DNA from: Bacteroidaceae bacterium
GTDB taxonomy: Bacteria; Bacteroidota; Bacteroidia; Bacteroidales; Bacteroidaceae
Length of the DNA: 38,696 nucleotides
NCBI GenBank assembly: GCA_017468985.1
Contig: JAFUHF010000053.1
Span: 1 to 38,696 of the forward strand
Direction of reading: 5' to 3'
Shown here: one piece after another, positions 18,424 through 26,628 of the stretch
How positions within the stretch are numbered: position 1 is the stretch's first letter
Layout of the letters: every line of letters starts with the position of its first letter
Translations under genes and position numbers: made by a program
The notes under the pieces: generated by a model
The model's input: only the letters and a program-made list of their open reading frames with translations
Told to the model about the DNA's origin: nothing
The model's database searches: none

Positions 18424-19200
18424 TCAGTATGAAGCCGTGGCCGAGAATCCCAAGGCTTTCAGCCTCTCTACTATGGCATCGAGCTCCTGATGCGTGGCTT
18501 TCTGTAACGTATGGTCTGGTGTTTCGCGGTCAATGGTGTAGATCATTACCTGTCGGGGCCCAATCTCCTTCAATGCTTCCATCCACGGCCCCACGTAGCT
18601 TTCTTCCGTATTATTTACGTCCTTTCCGTCTATCACCGCGTGCATGAACATGGTCTGAATGGTGATGTGACCTCTGAACAGCTTCATCAGCTCAATCTGC
18701 CGCTCTACGGAGTAGCCCTTGGCCGGTCTGTTCACGGCCTGGATGTAGGCCGCATTGGCCGTGTCGAGTTTCAGGATGTTGTGGTCCACTTTCATTAAAG
18801 CCCCACGCACTTCCTCGCGGTCGATGAACGTGGCATTGCTGAGCACGCTGATTTTTGCTTCGGGAAAATACTTGTTGCGCAGGCCTATGGTATCGTCCAC
18901 AATGCCTGGGAAATCAGGATGGGCGGTAGGCTCGCCATTACCTGCAAAAGTGAGCACGTCGGGGCGCTCATTCGCATTTTTCATGCTCAAAAGCTGCCGT
19001 TCCAGCGCTTCGGCCACTTCTTCCCTCCGTGGGAGGGCGCTGTGAGGACGGCGGTCACAATTGTAGCCGCATTCGCAATAAATGCAGTCGAAGGAACACA
19101 CTTTTCCGTCAGCCGGCAGGAGGTTGATGCCCAGCGACACGCCCAGCCTGCGGCTGTGCACGGGGCCGAAAATGGGTGAGGGGAAAATGATGGTTGACAT
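18424..19200 (-). CDS. Radical SAM protein
   Basis: A 258-residue radical SAM enzyme. The 4Fe-4S cluster cysteines are Cys35, Cys39 and Cys42 (CSFDCIYC). Further cysteines at 44 and 48 could bind a second metal or be structural. TFAGNGEPTAHPDF is the GGE-like SAM-binding motif with GNGEP. The compact architecture without extra domains resembles COG0731-type Fe-S oxidoreductases, whose reactions are mostly unassigned. It starts 3 nt after the thioredoxin-like gene and is followed 10 nt later by the PAP2 gene, so the three are probably one transcript. The substrate is unknown. Confidence 0.9.
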   Translation of the reverse strand: MSTIIFPSPIFGPVHSRRLGVSLGINLLPADGKVCSFDCIYCECGYNCDRRPHSALPRREEVAEALERQLLSMKNANERPDVLTFAGNGEPTAHPDFPGIVDDTIGLRNKYFPEAKISVLSNATFIDREEVRGALMKVDHNILKLDTANAAYIQAVNRPAKGYSVERQIELMKLFRGHITIQTMFMHAVIDGKDVNNTEESYVGPWMEALKEIGPRQVMIYTIDRETPDHTLQKATHQELDAIVERLKALGFSATASY

Positions 19201-19203
19201 GGT

Positions 19204-19722
19204 TCAATTCTTCTCTGACGATTGCACGGCCTGAGGCGTCCAGTTCTTAAAGAAGCGGAGCACCTTTTCCTTATTGTAGCTTTCCCCTTCTTCCAGGTAG
19301 CTGGAGTCCTGCGTATGAATCACGGCTCCTTTACCATCGAGCACCACGAAAACGGGGAAGCCAAATCGACGTGGATGGCCCAGCCGCTTCATCACCGCAT
19401 CGGCCTGGGCCTGCTTGGCAGCATCCTGCGACTTTTTGGGGTTGTAGTTCACGTGAATGTATTCAAAATGGTCGGCAATCAGCTTGCTGATGTCGCTGTC
19501 CTTTGAAATGAAATCGGCAAAGCGCAGGCACCAGGGACACCAGTTGCCGCCCACCTGACAAATGACGTACTTCCCTTGCCCTTTGGCCTTGGCCACGGCC
19601 TGATCAATCTGAGTCAGGGGGTTGATGTCTTCGTTATATACTTTCTTCAGCGGCGATTGTGCCTGCACCATCAGGCAGGCGCACCATGCCAGCAGCCATG
19701 CGGCCAATGTTTTTCTGATCAT
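19204..19722 (-). CDS. Exported thioredoxin-like protein
   Basis: A 172-residue protein with a signal peptide (MIRKTLAAWLLAWCACLMVQAQ) and a thioredoxin fold. The redox pair is Cys62 and Cys65 in WCPWC, and GFPVFVV supplies the cis-proline segment. A long helix-rich insert (SQDAAKQAQADAVMKRLG) lies between them. It probably reduces or isomerises disulfides in the periplasm; partners are unknown. It is first in a minus-strand run with the radical SAM and PAP2 genes. A TAACTTTG promoter element sits 26 nt upstream of its ATG. Confidence 0.88.
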   Translation of the reverse strand: MIRKTLAAWLLAWCACLMVQAQSPLKKVYNEDINPLTQIDQAVAKAKGQGKYVICQVGGNWCPWCLRFADFISKDSDISKLIADHFEYIHVNYNPKKSQDAAKQAQADAVMKRLGHPRRFGFPVFVVLDGKGAVIHTQDSSYLEEGESYNKEKVLRFFKNWTPQAVQSSEKN

Positions 19723-19747
19723 TGAACGTGATTTATGAATTTAGCGA

Positions 19748-19755
19748 CAAAGTTA
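19748..19755 (-). promoter_or_regulatory. -7 promoter element of the thioredoxin/radical SAM/PAP2 run
   Basis: On the minus strand the box reads TAACTTTG, 26 nt before the ATG at 19722. No -33 TTG is at the expected spacing. Confidence 0.5.
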
Positions 19756-19822
19756 GCGATTATTCCACAAATGCCCTCCTTCTGAGGCAAAATCCATCCC
19801 TCAGCAGCCATCAGATGCTGCA

Positions 19823-20500
19823 TCATACGGTTTGCGGAACGACGACCTCTCCTTCTCCGCCGCAATACTGCGTGGTCAGGCTGATGATGCGTCGGGCCGT
19901 TTGGTGCAGCAGCTCATCGGGCGTGGCTTCGTTGCCCTGCACGATGTAGAACACGTTCGTGGCTTCTTCATCCACCAGCGTTTTCTGCACCTGTCGTATC
20001 TCTAAGCGGCAAAGCACTTCGCCAGAATCGTCAATGTAGCTGTACTCATGCGGACGCACTTCCTGCGCCTCCTGCTGCCCCAGCGGAATGAACTTCTCCG
20101 TACCGTCGGTGAAACGCAGCGTTACGTTGCCGTCCACGCGGTCTATGTTATGCGCGCCGAGGGCAAGCTTTGAGTCAAGCGAAATGAGATTGTAGATGTC
20201 TACTACCTTATTTATATATGGCAGCGATCCATGCTTGAGCAGCAATTTGATCAGGTTTTCACTGGCCGGAACATTCTTTCTCCGCTTCACGCCCACGTGG
20301 TCATGCAAGAGATGGAAGCCCTCCAGCACATCGTCCTGATGAGGATCCAGATTTTCATACCGCTCCAGGAGCTCTGCCATCCAGGCCTGGCGGCGCACAT
20401 TCCATTCCTCACTCGGGGTCTTGTTGTCAAGCCCTCTGATCACCACAAAAACAATCTTTACGCCGGCATCGAGCACGGCCTTCTCTACTTTGAATTCCAT
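19823..20500 (-). CDS. B3/4 tRNA-binding-domain protein
   Basis: A 225-residue protein matching the stand-alone B3/4 domain found in the phenylalanyl-tRNA synthetase beta subunit. Free-standing B3/4 proteins are thought to edit or bind aminoacyl-tRNA, but most are uncharacterised. Recognisable parts are KNVPASENLIKLLLKHGSLP, INKVVDIYNLISLDSKLALG, and the late strand VFYIVQGNEATPDELLHQTA. The ATG at 20500 is chosen over a TTG at 20506. A TAACTTCG box lies upstream. It is transcribed divergently from the metallo-beta-lactamase/GNAT fusion gene. Confidence 0.88.
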   Translation of the reverse strand: MEFKVEKAVLDAGVKIVFVVIRGLDNKTPSEEWNVRRQAWMAELLERYENLDPHQDDVLEGFHLLHDHVGVKRRKNVPASENLIKLLLKHGSLPYINKVVDIYNLISLDSKLALGAHNIDRVDGNVTLRFTDGTEKFIPLGQQEAQEVRPHEYSYIDDSGEVLCRLEIRQVQKTLVDEEATNVFYIVQGNEATPDELLHQTARRIISLTTQYCGGEGEVVVPQTV

Positions 20501-20531
20501 CTGCAAAGGTTTTAAGCATTATTTCATGGTG

Positions 20532-20539
20532 CGAAGTTA
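20532..20539 (-). promoter_or_regulatory. Possible -7 element of the B3/4 gene
   Basis: The minus strand reads TAACTTCG, one base off TAnnTTTG, 32 nt before the ATG. The same variant appears in front of the candidate small RNA at 28717. Confidence 0.4.
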
Positions 20540-20630
20540 CACCAAAAGGCTCAGCCCCGGAATCGCCTTTCTGTGGTATTTATGCCTTATTCTTATCAGG
20601 AGAGAGGGGAGGAAATCCACCTTTTCTGCG

Positions 20631-20638
20631 TAATTTTG
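20631..20638 (+). promoter_or_regulatory. -7 promoter element of the fusion gene
   Basis: TAATTTTG matches TAnnTTTG, 26 nt before the ATG at 20664. The -33 element is not clear. Confidence 0.5.
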
Positions 20639-20663
20639 CAGCGTCAGCCCCCACTTTCGGCTC

Positions 20664-21962
20664 ATGCTTAAGATCACGTACCTTTTCCACAGCGGTTTTG
20701 CCATTGAAACAAGTGGCAGCATTCTGATATTCGACTACTGGATGGACCCTTCGCATGCCGTTGCGACCCTGCTCCAAAGCCCCAAGCCGTTCTACGTCTT
20801 TGCCAGCCATTTTCACGAAGACCATTTTGCTCCGGCCATCCTGGAATGGCGAAAAACGAGAGGGCACATCACCTACCTTCTGTCGAAGGACATTCTTCGC
20901 CACCGGCGCGCCCAGAAGGAAGATGCCGACGTATGGCTGGCTAAAGGCGGCAGCTGGACCGACGGCACCCTCAGCGTTCACGCCACGGGCAGCACCGACA
21001 GCGGCGTTTCGTGGGTAGTGGAAACAGAGGGGCTTCGCCTGTTCCACGCCGGCGACCTGAACAACTGGTATGCCCGATTCCTGCCCAATGCCTCACCGGG
21101 CGAAATCATCCACAGCGAGGAGATGGACGAAGACGTAGACCCCATTCAGCACGAGAAACGCTACTTGGGAGAACTGAAGGACATCCGCAAACTGGGCCAC
21201 CGGTTCGATGTGGTCATGTTTCCCGTAGATGGCCGCATAGGCAATGGCTACACCTTGGGCGGACGCCAGTTTCTGGAACGATTCGACGTAGGCCTGTTCG
21301 TACCCATGCACTTTGCCGGCAGCGGCTTTGAGTCAGCATGGCGATTCAGGGAGTTTGCCCAAGCCAGGAAGGTTTCCTTCTGGGAGATACAAGCCGAAGG
21401 CGACGTGATCCACGTCAGTCATGGTGGTCACAGAATCATTCGCCCGGCCCTCCTGCCCTCCGACGGAGAGGCCATCATGAATCTCTTTGCCGCAGCCCGA
21501 GGCATCATGGTGCATTCGGGCAACACGCAGCAGTGGAACAACGGCTACCCCAACCTTCAGGTCGTGGCCTCCGACATTGAAAGAAGCGGCGCCTACCTCA
21601 TAGCCGACGACAACCGCCCCACAGGCTACTTTGCCTTCCTGCCCTCGCCCGACCCTACCTATCGCCTCATCTACGAAGGCCATTGGAGGGACGACAGCCT
21701 GCCCTACTGCGTCATCCACCGCATAGCCAGCCTGCCAGAGGCTCACGGCATATTCAGCACCATCATAAAGTTTGCCCTCACCCTCTGCCCAAACCTGCGC
21801 ATGGACACCCACCGCGACAACCTCATCATGCAACATCTGCTAAAGCAACACGGATTTTCCTACTGCGGCATTATCCATCTGGCCTCGGGCGACGAACGAT
21901 TAGCCTATCAACTGCTCGCCCCACCTGCCTCCAGAGCCGAAGGACAGGGAGAAACCTCCTGA
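20664..21962 (+). CDS. Metallo-beta-lactamase/GNAT acetyltransferase fusion
   Basis: A 432-residue, uninterrupted two-domain protein. Residues 1-255 form a metallo-beta-lactamase-fold hydrolase: zinc ligands in SHFHEDH (His49, His51, Asp53, His54), HAGD (His128, Asp131) and VPMHF (His216). Residues 257-420 form a GNAT-type N-acetyltransferase: it begins IIRPALLPSDGEAIMNLF, and the C-terminal strand-helix DTHRDNLIMQHLLKQHGF followed by YCGIIHL is characteristic. Both halves look catalytically intact. No substrate can be deduced; coupled hydrolysis and acetylation of one metabolite is possible. It has its own promoter box and a strong terminator, so it is a single-gene transcript, divergent from the B3/4 gene. 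Confidence 0.88.
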   Translation: MLKITYLFHSGFAIETSGSILIFDYWMDPSHAVATLLQSPKPFYVFASHFHEDHFAPAILEWRKTRGHITYLLSKDILRHRRAQKEDADVWLAKGGSWTDGTLSVHATGSTDSGVSWVVETEGLRLFHAGDLNNWYARFLPNASPGEIIHSEEMDEDVDPIQHEKRYLGELKDIRKLGHRFDVVMFPVDGRIGNGYTLGGRQFLERFDVGLFVPMHFAGSGFESAWRFREFAQARKVSFWEIQAEGDVIHVSHGGHRIIRPALLPSDGEAIMNLFAAARGIMVHSGNTQQWNNGYPNLQVVASDIERSGAYLIADDNRPTGYFAFLPSPDPTYRLIYEGHWRDDSLPYCVIHRIASLPEAHGIFSTIIKFALTLCPNLRMDTHRDNLIMQHLLKQHGFSYCGIIHLASGDERLAYQLLAPPASRAEGQGETS

Positions 21963-22013
21963 TCCCGAACAAACAGCTGAAAGCCACACCGAAATTCACA
22001 AAAAGCTCAACCA

Positions 22014-22057
22014 TTAGGACTTTACTTATCAATAATGAGTAAAATCCTAAATTTTTT
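22014..22057 (+). terminator. Strong intrinsic terminator after the fusion gene
   Basis: Two 13-nt arms (22014-22026 and 22038-22050) pair with one mismatch around an 11-nt loop, followed by a T6 run at 22052-22057. Confidence 0.8.
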
Positions 22058-22078
22058 GAAGTATCTTCATTGGAGCTA

Positions 22079-22109
22079 TTGCATATATCAAAAACAAGTC
22101 GTAACTTTG
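22079..22109 (+). promoter_or_regulatory. Bacteroidetes promoter, TTG-N20-TAACTTTG
   Basis: TTG at 22079-22081 and TAACTTTG at 22102-22109 are separated by 20 nt, an excellent match to the consensus. Transcription would begin within or beside a hairpin (CCCC at 22110-22113 with GGGG at 22126-22129). It would run through the leader ORF and the 42-nt repeats to the gene at 22662. No other TAnnTTTG box was seen before that gene. Confidence 0.7.
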
Positions 22110-22135
22110 CCCCGAATTCCTAATTGGGGAACAGT

Positions 22136-22204
22136 ATGAAGAAAATTTACCCCAGCATCGCAGGTACGTATCCTTTCAGCCCAGGCCAAAGGCTAAGGCA
22201 ATGA
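22136..22204 (+). CDS. Possible 22-codon leader ORF
   Basis: An ATG at 22136, about 27 nt after the promoter, opens a 22-residue peptide beginning MKKIYPSIAGTYPF and rich in Pro, Gly and basic residues. It ends just before the 42-nt repeats. It has no recognised family and could be a regulatory leader peptide or chance. Confidence 0.3.
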   Translation: MKKIYPSIAGTYPFSPGQRLRQ

Positions 22205-22260
22205 GGAAGAAACTTGAAGGAATGGCATTAATGGCCGTGGAGAATGATGATTGACATTCC

Positions 22261-22550
22261 GGCGCAGAAAAAAAACCGTTGGGAAATGGGCCGCGCAGTT
22301 TGGGAATGTTAAAATCACCCTGGGAAAATTAACCGCGCAAATGCGGAATGTTAAAATCGCCTTGGGAAAATGGGCCACGCCGCTTTGGAATGTTAAAATC
22401 GCCTTGGCGAAATTAACAATTCACATTCGGAATGCCAAAAATGCCTTGGGAAAATGCCCTGGCCGGTTGTGAAAAGTCAAAATTCCCTCGGCGCAGATTC
22501 CTGCCATACGTGGAATGTTAAAATCGCTCCGTCGATTCAGCTGACCGCGA
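22261..22550 (+). repeat. Array of imperfect 42-nt tandem repeats
   Basis: Units start at 22303, 22345, 22387, 22429, 22471 (41 nt) and 22512. A degenerate copy at 22261 precedes them and a trace lies at 22219. Each begins GGAATGTTAAAATCGCC or a close variant, and then alternates between an ATGGGCC-type and an ATTAAC-type second half, giving an 84-nt higher-order period. In the ATTAAC-type units GTTAA pairs with TTAAC, and in the unit at 22387 TCGCC pairs with GGCGA inside it. The 42-nt period keeps a frame open on both strands for several units (a 14-residue repeat containing NVKIALGK), but there is no ATG in frame and the 41-nt unit breaks it. The array is therefore probably non-coding. Confidence 0.85.
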
Positions 22551-22661
22551 AAACGATGCCCAGAAGCCTCCCCATGGGAGATGGAGAAGAAAAAAATTCA
22601 GGATGCCCGCAACCCGAAAAGGGACGGAGCAGAAAGTTTAACCATATTATAATGATCATTT

Positions 22662-23492
22662 ATGAATCAAGTTAAGACTGTTAATTTCAAAACAATGACG
22701 TCAACTCAAAGTCAGGAGTTGATTAAGTACTGCGTAGAACAAGCGCAGAATGATGAGAAGGTGTCGGCCAAGTTTGCCGATACGCTTGATGGTCTCCAGC
22801 TACTGTCAGGGGAGCTGGACGGCCAAGTGAAGAATGGCAGAGCCAGTGCGCTCACCGTTGATGTAAGGAATGCCAAGCTCAGACTGGGCTACTGCTACAG
22901 ATGTCTGGAACTGTTCGTAAAGGCTCGCAACATCTATTCATCTACCGACGCCATGAAGAAGAGTGCCCACAGTCTGGACCTCATTCTCAAGAAACATGGC
23001 ATCAGAAGAAAGATGAACCAGGTGGACCTTCACGATTTGGTCTACAATCTGGTGGATGAGCTCTCACAAGACGCCAATGCGGCCGACGTGAAAGCCATCG
23101 GAGCAGAAATGCCCGTAAAGGAGCTGATGCACGAAAATGATGAGTTCAGCAAGGCATTGCACAATCGCACGGCCAAGAAGCCCGAGGCCGGCTCTTTCCA
23201 TCTCAATGAGAGTCGCCACAAGGCAGAAGTGGCCTACAGGGACTTCATCAACAAGCTGAACGTGGTGGCCAGCATGGAGAAGAGTACGAACTATGACGCT
23301 TTCATCCAGCTGATGAACAAGGAGATCACGTTTTATAAGCAGAACGTCATCTCTGCCAACAAGAGGGCTAAAACCCTTGCTGAAAAGAACCTTATCGAAA
23401 AACCTCAGGAAGCTCCCGTTTCCGAGACCACTGAGGCCGAAAGCGATGTAACCACCCAAGGGCCCGACAAGGAGGTCGAGGCCGTAGGGTAA
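22662..23492 (+). CDS. DUF6261-like cytosolic helical protein
   Basis: A 276-residue, largely alpha-helical protein without signal peptide or membrane segment. It resembles the DUF6261 family of Bacteroidales, an assignment by overall pattern only. Residues 1-230 are helical and charged (for example LRLGYCYRCLELFVKARNIY and FINKLNVVASMEKSTNYDAF). The last 35 residues are an acidic Glu/Pro/Thr-rich tail. The ATG at 22662 is used; a later ATG at 22695 is an alternative. It has no promoter of its own in view. It therefore appears to be expressed from 22102 with a roughly 550-nt leader holding the leader ORF and the 42-nt repeats. The function is unknown. Confidence 0.75.
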   Translation: MNQVKTVNFKTMTSTQSQELIKYCVEQAQNDEKVSAKFADTLDGLQLLSGELDGQVKNGRASALTVDVRNAKLRLGYCYRCLELFVKARNIYSSTDAMKKSAHSLDLILKKHGIRRKMNQVDLHDLVYNLVDELSQDANAADVKAIGAEMPVKELMHENDEFSKALHNRTAKKPEAGSFHLNESRHKAEVAYRDFINKLNVVASMEKSTNYDAFIQLMNKEITFYKQNVISANKRAKTLAEKNLIEKPQEAPVSETTEAESDVTTQGPDKEVEAVG

Positions 23493-23543
23493 ACAGTGAA
23501 TCGTCTCCGCCCCATTAGGGCCAAAGCACCCTGAATCCATTCG

Positions 23544-23577
23544 TTCCGCCCTTGCGCCACAAGCAGCAAGGGCGGAA
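23544..23577 (+). terminator. Intrinsic terminator after the DUF6261-like gene
   Basis: Perfect 12-bp stem (TTCCGCCCTTGC and its complement) around a 10-nt loop, 51 nt after the stop codon. The following T run is short. The stretch from here to the porin promoter at 23756 shows no gene. Confidence 0.7.
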
Positions 23578-23755
23578 TTGTATGTAGGCCCCAAGGCTTC
23601 GGGCTCCGCCGCCCAGCCTCTTGGCATAAGGAAACAGTGAGCCCTCCAGGCCCAACGGCCGGAGGCCACACCATGAAGCCTGAACCTCAAGCCCTGCCGC
23701 TCGCCAAACTGACGCTGAAAGCTATTTTATGCAGAAAGAGCAGTTTTTAAACATA

Positions 23756-23789
23756 TTGTCGGCAAAAATAAGAAATAATTGTATATTTG
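23756..23789 (+). promoter_or_regulatory. Promoter of the porin/symporter pair
   Basis: TATATTTG at 23782-23789 matches TAnnTTTG, with TTG at 23756-23758 (23-nt spacing, slightly long). It lies 60 nt before the porin ATG. Confidence 0.55.
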
Positions 23790-23849
23790 CATTCCATAAT
23801 CGCAATCAAAACATCAAGATTCAATTATTAACCCTCAAAAAGTAACAAA

Positions 23850-24944
23850 ATGACAAAGAAGAGTTCCTTCATGAGAACGACGTTGGCCGTATTTTTGGCC
23901 ATCTTCAGCAGCACAGCTGCAATGGGACAGTCAGTACAGAAAAACGGAGGAGACCAGGATTTCCTTCAGGAACTGACCGACCGCGTGCAACTGCACGGCT
24001 ATGCACAGGGTGGCTTCAACTACAGCCACAGAAACGGTGACGACACCCCTACCTTTGAACTGAAACGCATTTTATTCTGGACTAACGCAAAGATTACTGA
24101 CCGATGGTCGTTTCTCTTCATGCACGACTTTTCGAGCGTGGTGCAGGAATACTACACCGACTATCGTTTCTCCAACAACAAGGCACTGAACGTTCGCCTC
24201 GGACAGTTCAAGAACGGACTGTCGCTCGAAAATCCCCTCTCGCCCACCGCAATGGAAGCCATTGACGTATATTCGGAGGGCGTGACTTACCTGACCGGTT
24301 GCGGCAGCGACCCCTTGCTCGGGGTGCAGTACGGACGCGACCTGGGAATGTCCATATTCGGCGAGACCAATGACGGATTTCTGCGCTACGAGGCTGACAT
24401 CCTGAACGGTCAGGGCATCAACAAGAAGGATGGCAACGCCGAAAAGGACTTCATCGGCAGGCTGGAGGCAAGACCGCTGAAAGGCCTCAACATTGTGGCT
24501 TCCGGCCAGATAGGGCGCGGCCACGCCATTCAAGAATCGCTCTTCAATCCTGACATCCACACCGGACAGAACTATAAGCGCAACCGCTGGACTGCCGGCT
24601 TTGACTTCAAGTCGAAAGGCCTGAACCTCCACGGAGAATACCTGGAAGGCAAGGACGGAAGCGTCAGCAGCCGCGGAGCATACCTCACGGGCAGCGTTCC
24701 CGTAGCCAACGGACTTGAAATAGTGGGCTCCTACGATTACTTTAACTTCAACACCGCATTGGACATGGACCAGCACAAGATGATTGCCGGACTGCAATAC
24801 TGGTTTTACCAGAAATGCCGCTTCCAGGTGCAGTATGTCTACAAGAGCGCTTACACTCAGGCAGGCACTTTCAGGCATGGTGCCAATCATGCCATCATGG
24901 CCCAAATGCAAATTCGCTTAGACTACACAGGCAAAAAGAAATAA
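23850..24944 (+). CDS. OprO/OprP-type outer-membrane porin
   Basis: A 364-residue protein with a signal peptide (about 1-26, cleaved near AMGQS), then a beta-barrel of the phosphate-selective porin O/P family. Recognisable parts are VQLHGYAQGGFNYSH at the first strand, FELKRILFWTNAKITDRWSF, VRLGQFKNGLSLENPLSP, and a final strand MAQMQIRLDYTG. Although named for phosphate, members in Bacteroidetes have various or unknown substrates. The sodium:solute symporter gene starts 33 nt downstream under the same promoter, which suggests that the two pass one solute through outer and inner membranes. Confidence 0.85.
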   Translation: MTKKSSFMRTTLAVFLAIFSSTAAMGQSVQKNGGDQDFLQELTDRVQLHGYAQGGFNYSHRNGDDTPTFELKRILFWTNAKITDRWSFLFMHDFSSVVQEYYTDYRFSNNKALNVRLGQFKNGLSLENPLSPTAMEAIDVYSEGVTYLTGCGSDPLLGVQYGRDLGMSIFGETNDGFLRYEADILNGQGINKKDGNAEKDFIGRLEARPLKGLNIVASGQIGRGHAIQESLFNPDIHTGQNYKRNRWTAGFDFKSKGLNLHGEYLEGKDGSVSSRGAYLTGSVPVANGLEIVGSYDYFNFNTALDMDQHKMIAGLQYWFYQKCRFQVQYVYKSAYTQAGTFRHGANHAIMAQMQIRLDYTGKKK

Positions 24945-24977
24945 CACATCCCTCATAACTGATTAAAACCAAATCAC

Positions 24978-26510
24978 ATGTTTCTCAGAATCATCTTGAC
25001 TATACTCTTCCTGCTCGTCATGGTGGGAGTGGGAATTTACTCGCGCAAACAGGCCAACTCCGTAGACGGCTTTGTTTTGGGTGGGCGCAGCGTAGGGCCC
25101 TGGCTTACCGCCTTCGCCTATGGCACCAGCTATTTTTCGGCCGTAGTCTTCATTGGCTACGCAGGCCAGTTTGGATGGAAATACGGCATGTCGGCCACAT
25201 GGATCGGTATCGGCAATGCCATCATCGGTTCGCTTCTGGCCTGGATCGTGCTGGGAAGGCGTACCAAGATTATGACCCAGTTTATAGGCTCGCGCACCAT
25301 GCCCGACTTTTTCGGCATTCGCTACAACAGTGAAGGACTGCGCATCGTAGCCTCGATCATTGCTTTTGTGTTCCTCATTCCCTACACGGCAGGAGTCTAT
25401 AAGGGCATATCCACGCTATTTGAGATGGGCTTCGGCATACCTTATATCTATTGCGCCATCATCATGGCCATGCTCACAGCCATCTACGTGATCCTTGGAG
25501 GCTACAAGGCCACGGCCATCAACGACTTCATTCAGGGCTGCATCATGATCTTCGGTATCGTGCTCGTGGTGACAGCCGTGATCAACAGCCAGGGAGGCCT
25601 CACGGCTGCCGTAGAAAAGCTCGCCGCACTGCCTTCGGACGCCAATCCTCAGAAAAACGGCATGTTTGCCACCCTGTTCGGCCCCGACCCGTGGAACCTG
25701 CTCGGAGTGGTGATTCTCACCTCACTGGGCACCTGGGGACTGCCCCAGATGGTAGGAAAATTCTATAGCATCACGGACGAAGCCGCTGTAAAGAGGGGCA
25801 CCGTGATTTCTACCATATTTGCGCTGCTGGTAAGCGGCGGGTGCTATTATCTCGGAGGATTCGGACGCCTGTTTGACAGTCCTGCCATCTATGTTGACGG
25901 CAAACTGGCTTTCGACTCCATCGTACCCTCCATGCTCGTGACACTCAACGATGCCATCATCGGACTGGTGGTTTTGCTGGTGCTGTCGGCCTCCATGTCA
26001 ACGCTGGCCGGACTGGTACTGACCTCTTCGTCCACGATGACACTCGACCTGATCTATCGCGACAAGAAATCAGCAGAAGGAGAGGTGAAAGGCGGCAGCA
26101 TTGACGACACCGTTTCAGAAAAGATTGAACGCAGGAAAGTGATTGTGATGCGCGTACTCATCGTATTCTTCATTGCCATTTCGCTGCTGATTGCCCTCAA
26201 TCCGCCCACGTTCATCGCCCAGCTCATGGGAATTTCCTGGGGCGCTCTGGCTGGAGCTTTTCTCGCTCCGTTCCTGTTAGGACTCTATTGGAAAGGCGTA
26301 ACGCCCTCCGCCGTTTGGGCCAGCTACATTTGGGGCGTTGGCCTGATCGTGGTCAACATGGTTTCCTCTAATGCCATTGCCAATCCCATCAACTGCGGAG
26401 CCATAGCCATGATTGGCAGCTTCCCGGTGGTATGGCTGGTAAGCCTCGTTACCAAGAAAATGGACCGCCAGAAGGTGGATAAAATCTTTGCATGCTACAA
26501 GAAAGGCTGA
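24978..26510 (+). CDS. Sodium:solute symporter (SSS family)
   Basis: A 510-residue inner-membrane transporter with about 13 helices. The N-terminal segment VDGFVLGGRSVGPWLTAFAY and following helix are typical of the SSS family. YKATAINDFIQGCIMIFGIV is the conserved family signature region, and LSASMSTLAGLVLTSSSTM lies in the sodium-site helix. A cytoplasmic loop (about 355-390) is charged. The substrate is unknown; related proteins move sugars, proline or other small organic solutes with sodium. It is co-directional with the porin gene and followed by a terminator shared with crcB. Confidence 0.92.
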   Translation: MFLRIILTILFLLVMVGVGIYSRKQANSVDGFVLGGRSVGPWLTAFAYGTSYFSAVVFIGYAGQFGWKYGMSATWIGIGNAIIGSLLAWIVLGRRTKIMTQFIGSRTMPDFFGIRYNSEGLRIVASIIAFVFLIPYTAGVYKGISTLFEMGFGIPYIYCAIIMAMLTAIYVILGGYKATAINDFIQGCIMIFGIVLVVTAVINSQGGLTAAVEKLAALPSDANPQKNGMFATLFGPDPWNLLGVVILTSLGTWGLPQMVGKFYSITDEAAVKRGTVISTIFALLVSGGCYYLGGFGRLFDSPAIYVDGKLAFDSIVPSMLVTLNDAIIGLVVLLVLSASMSTLAGLVLTSSSTMTLDLIYRDKKSAEGEVKGGSIDDTVSEKIERRKVIVMRVLIVFFIAISLLIALNPPTFIAQLMGISWGALAGAFLAPFLLGLYWKGVTPSAVWASYIWGVGLIVVNMVSSNAIANPINCGAIAMIGSFPVVWLVSLVTKKMDRQKVDKIFACYKKG

Positions 26511-26530
26511 TCTTTCCCTGACATTTCATA

Positions 26531-26574
26531 AAAGCGAGGCGCGATAATGGAACAATACCACCGCGCCTCGCTTT
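26531..26574. terminator. Bidirectional terminator between the symporter gene and crcB
   Basis: AAAGCGAGGCGCG and its exact complement form a 13-bp stem around an 18-nt loop. Its A/T flanks suit termination on both strands of these convergent genes. Confidence 0.75.
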
Positions 26575-26628
26575 ACATTAATTCCTCAGCCTTGCCTGCG
26601 CACATTACGCATGCTCTCCAATGCGGCC

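Noticed and set aside
22251-22472. A gene coding 14-residue repeats
   Set aside because: There is no ATG in frame, both strands are open because of the 42-nt period, and a 41-nt unit breaks the frame.
22261-22550. CRISPR array
   Set aside because: The 42-nt units abut each other with no unique spacers of constant length, and no cas genes are present.
24072-24911. A 279-codon open frame on the minus strand
   Set aside because: It is antisense to the porin gene, which has a signal peptide, barrel pattern and promoter.
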